Made by a program: the position numbers and the translations under genes. Shown here in pieces: positions 62,655-64,000 of a stretch of DNA of 64,000 bases (position 1 is the stretch's first letter; each line of letters begins with the position of its first letter). The stretch spans positions 62,001 to 126,000 of the forward strand of contig NKIY01000009.1 of assembly GCA_002256345.1 (NCBI GenBank), given 5' to 3'. Under the pieces are notes generated by a model. That model saw nothing but the letters and a program-made list of their open reading frames with translations, had not been told where the DNA came from and ran no database searches. This stretch comes from Bradyrhizobiaceae bacterium PARB1 (GTDB lineage Bacteria > Pseudomonadota > Alphaproteobacteria > Rhizobiales > Xanthobacteraceae).

Positions 62655-64000
62655 ATGTCGCTCGTTCACGAAATCGATTACGGCACCCCGCTTTCCAAGT
62701 CCGAGAAGATGGTGACGCTGACCATCGACGGTCAAAGCATCACGGTGCCCGAGGGCACCTCGATCATGCGCGCCGCCATGGAGATGGGCACGCAGATTCC
62801 GAAGCTTTGCGCCACTGACATGGTGGACGCCTTCGGCTCCTGCCGCATGTGCCTCGTCGAGGTCGAAGGCCGGGCCGGCACGCCGGCTTCCTGCACCACG
62901 CCGGCGATGGAAGGCCTCGTCGTCAAGACGCAGACCCCGCGCCTGGCTGCGCTCCGCAAGGGTGTGATGGAGCTCTATATCTCCGACCATCCGCTCGACT
63001 GCCTCACCTGCGCGGCCAACGGCGATTGCGAATTGCAGGATGTGGCCGGTCAGGTCGGGCTGCGCGACGTGCGCTACGGTTATGACGGCGAGAACCATGT
63101 GTTCGCCAAGTCGGGCCCCAAGCACACGCACAATTCGCCGGAAGCCTGCGAGAACGATCGCTGGATGGCGAAGGATGAGTCCAATCCGTATTTCACCTAT
63201 GATCCCTCGAAATGCATCGTCTGCTCGCGCTGCGTGCGCGCCTGCGAGGAAGTGCAGGGCACATTCGCGCTGACGATCTCCGGCCGTGGTTTCGACAGCC
63301 GCGTTTCGCCCGGCATGAGCGAGTCATTCCTGGGCTCTGAATGCGTGTCCTGCGGCGCCTGCGTGCAGGCCTGTCCGACGGCGACGCTGACCGAGAAGGC
63401 CGTGATCGAGATCGGCCAGCCCGAGCATTCCAAGATCACCACCTGCGCCTATTGCGGCGTCGGCTGCACCTTCAAAGCGGAAATGCGCGGCGAGGAACTG
63501 GTGCGCATGGTGCCGTGGAAGGACGGCAAGGCCAATCGCGGCCATTCCTGCGTCAAGGGCCGCTTTGCCTGGGGCTATGCGAACCACAAGGAGCGCATCC
63601 TCAATCCGATGATCCGCGAGAAGATTTCCGATCCGTGGCGCGAAGTGTCATGGGACGAGGCATTCAACTTCGCGGCGGCGAAGTTCAAGGGCATTCAAGC
63701 CAAATACGGCAAGGACGCCATCGGCGGCATCACCTCGTCACGCTGCACCAATGAAGAAGTCTATGTGGTGCAGAAGCTGATCCGCGCCGGCTTCGGCAAC
63801 AACAATGTCGATACCTGCGCCCGCGTCTGCCATTCGCCGACCGGCTACGGACTCTCGACGACCTTCGGCACCTCAGCCGGAACGCAGGATTTTGATTCAG
63901 TCGAGCAGACCGATGTCGTCATGATCATTGGCGCCAATCCAACCGATGGCCATCCGGTGTTCGGCTCGCGCCTAAAGAAGCGCCTGCGTCAGGGCGCCAA
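62655..64000 (+). CDS. fdsA: NAD-dependent formate dehydrogenase catalytic subunit alpha, 5' part (3' end outside window)
   Basis: The frame runs from ATG 62655 (GGAG ribosome site) to the window end without a stop, 448 codons. It shows a [2Fe-2S] ferredoxin domain (FGSCRMCLVEVEG), NuoG-type CLTCAANGDCELQ, two 4Fe-4S clusters (CIVCSRCVRACEE; CVSCGACVQACPTATL), then the molybdenum domain with CAYCGVGC and the Mo-ligand Cys364 in SSRCTNEE (Cys, not selenocysteine). It oxidises formate to CO2. The remaining ~half lies past 64000; fdsC/fdsD would follow. Confidence 0.95.
   Translation, partial: MSLVHEIDYGTPLSKSEKMVTLTIDGQSITVPEGTSIMRAAMEMGTQIPKLCATDMVDAFGSCRMCLVEVEGRAGTPASCTTPAMEGLVVKTQTPRLAALRKGVMELYISDHPLDCLTCAANGDCELQDVAGQVGLRDVRYGYDGENHVFAKSGPKHTHNSPEACENDRWMAKDESNPYFTYDPSKCIVCSRCVRACEEVQGTFALTISGRGFDSRVSPGMSESFLGSECVSCGACVQACPTATLTEKAVIEIGQPEHSKITTCAYCGVGCTFKAEMRGEELVRMVPWKDGKANRGHSCVKGRFAWGYANHKERILNPMIREKISDPWREVSWDEAFNFAAAKFKGIQAKYGKDAIGGITSSRCTNEEVYVVQKLIRAGFGNNNVDTCARVCHSPTGYGLSTTFGTSAGTQDFDSVEQTDVVMIIGANPTDGHPVFGSRLKKRLRQGA

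Overview
The window comes from the chromosome of a high-GC alphaproteobacterium of the Bradyrhizobium/Rhodopseudomonas/Afipia/Tardiphaga group (Nitrobacteraceae). This rests on a Bradyrhizobium-type porin, the FixK-boxed ccoNOQP-ccoGH-S block, a TlpA/argH/lptM/lysA neighbourhood, a TIGR02302 (DUF4175) protein, and several families of dispersed palindromic repeats typical of that group. I see no rRNA, tRNA, transposase, phage module or CRISPR array. Genus assignment is inference.

Layout. 1-6.6 kb: the 3' part of a chemotaxis receptor, a secreted hypothetical protein, a beta-propeller sugar dehydrogenase-like protein, and a tartrate dehydrogenase-like gene with a Bug-type binding protein, divergent from a LysR regulator. 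6.7-10.6 kb: a small HIG1-like membrane protein, PduO-type cobalamin adenosyltransferase, etfB-etfA and 3-hydroxybutyryl-CoA dehydrogenase. 10.6-11.7 kb: a lower-GC HNH-like nuclease candidate that looks acquired. 11.7-19.4 kb: regulator/enzyme pairs (rhodanese/FtrA, tautomerase-aminotransferase/LysR, AraC/MFS) plus VOC and DUF1428 proteins. 19.4-30.9 kb: tlpA, argH, lptM-lysA, TIGR02302, recQ, RidA, BKACE and Nudix genes. 31-36 kb: small hypotheticals, htpG and an outer-membrane protein that appears to fuse an Omp25-like barrel to an omptin-type protease. 36-42.7 kb: an orphan amino-acid-type binding protein, an AttE/FG/H-like ABC export operon and an MFS transporter.

42.9-49.5 kb is the respiratory core: a FixK/Fnr-type regulator, the cbb3 oxidase operon ccoNOQP, and the assembly genes ccoG, ccoH and ccoS. 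Each of the three units is preceded by a FixK/FNR-type box. The copper ATPase gene ccoI (fixI), which normally lies between ccoH and ccoS, is absent, and only 8 bp separate those two genes.

49.6-64 kb: a GMC oxidoreductase and an M20 peptidase, an FrsA-like alpha/beta-hydrolase lacking the usual serine nucleophile, a MarR regulator, a major porin with a strong terminator, a TPR/SPINDLY-type glycosyltransferase, a small hypothetical, and a LysR gene followed by the NAD-dependent formate dehydrogenase genes fdsG, fdsB and fdsA (cut by the window end).

The most unusual items are the porin-omptin fusion, the ccoI-less assembly operon, the acquired HNH-like gene and the serine-less hydrolase. I found no clearly novel multi-gene defence or mobile system.
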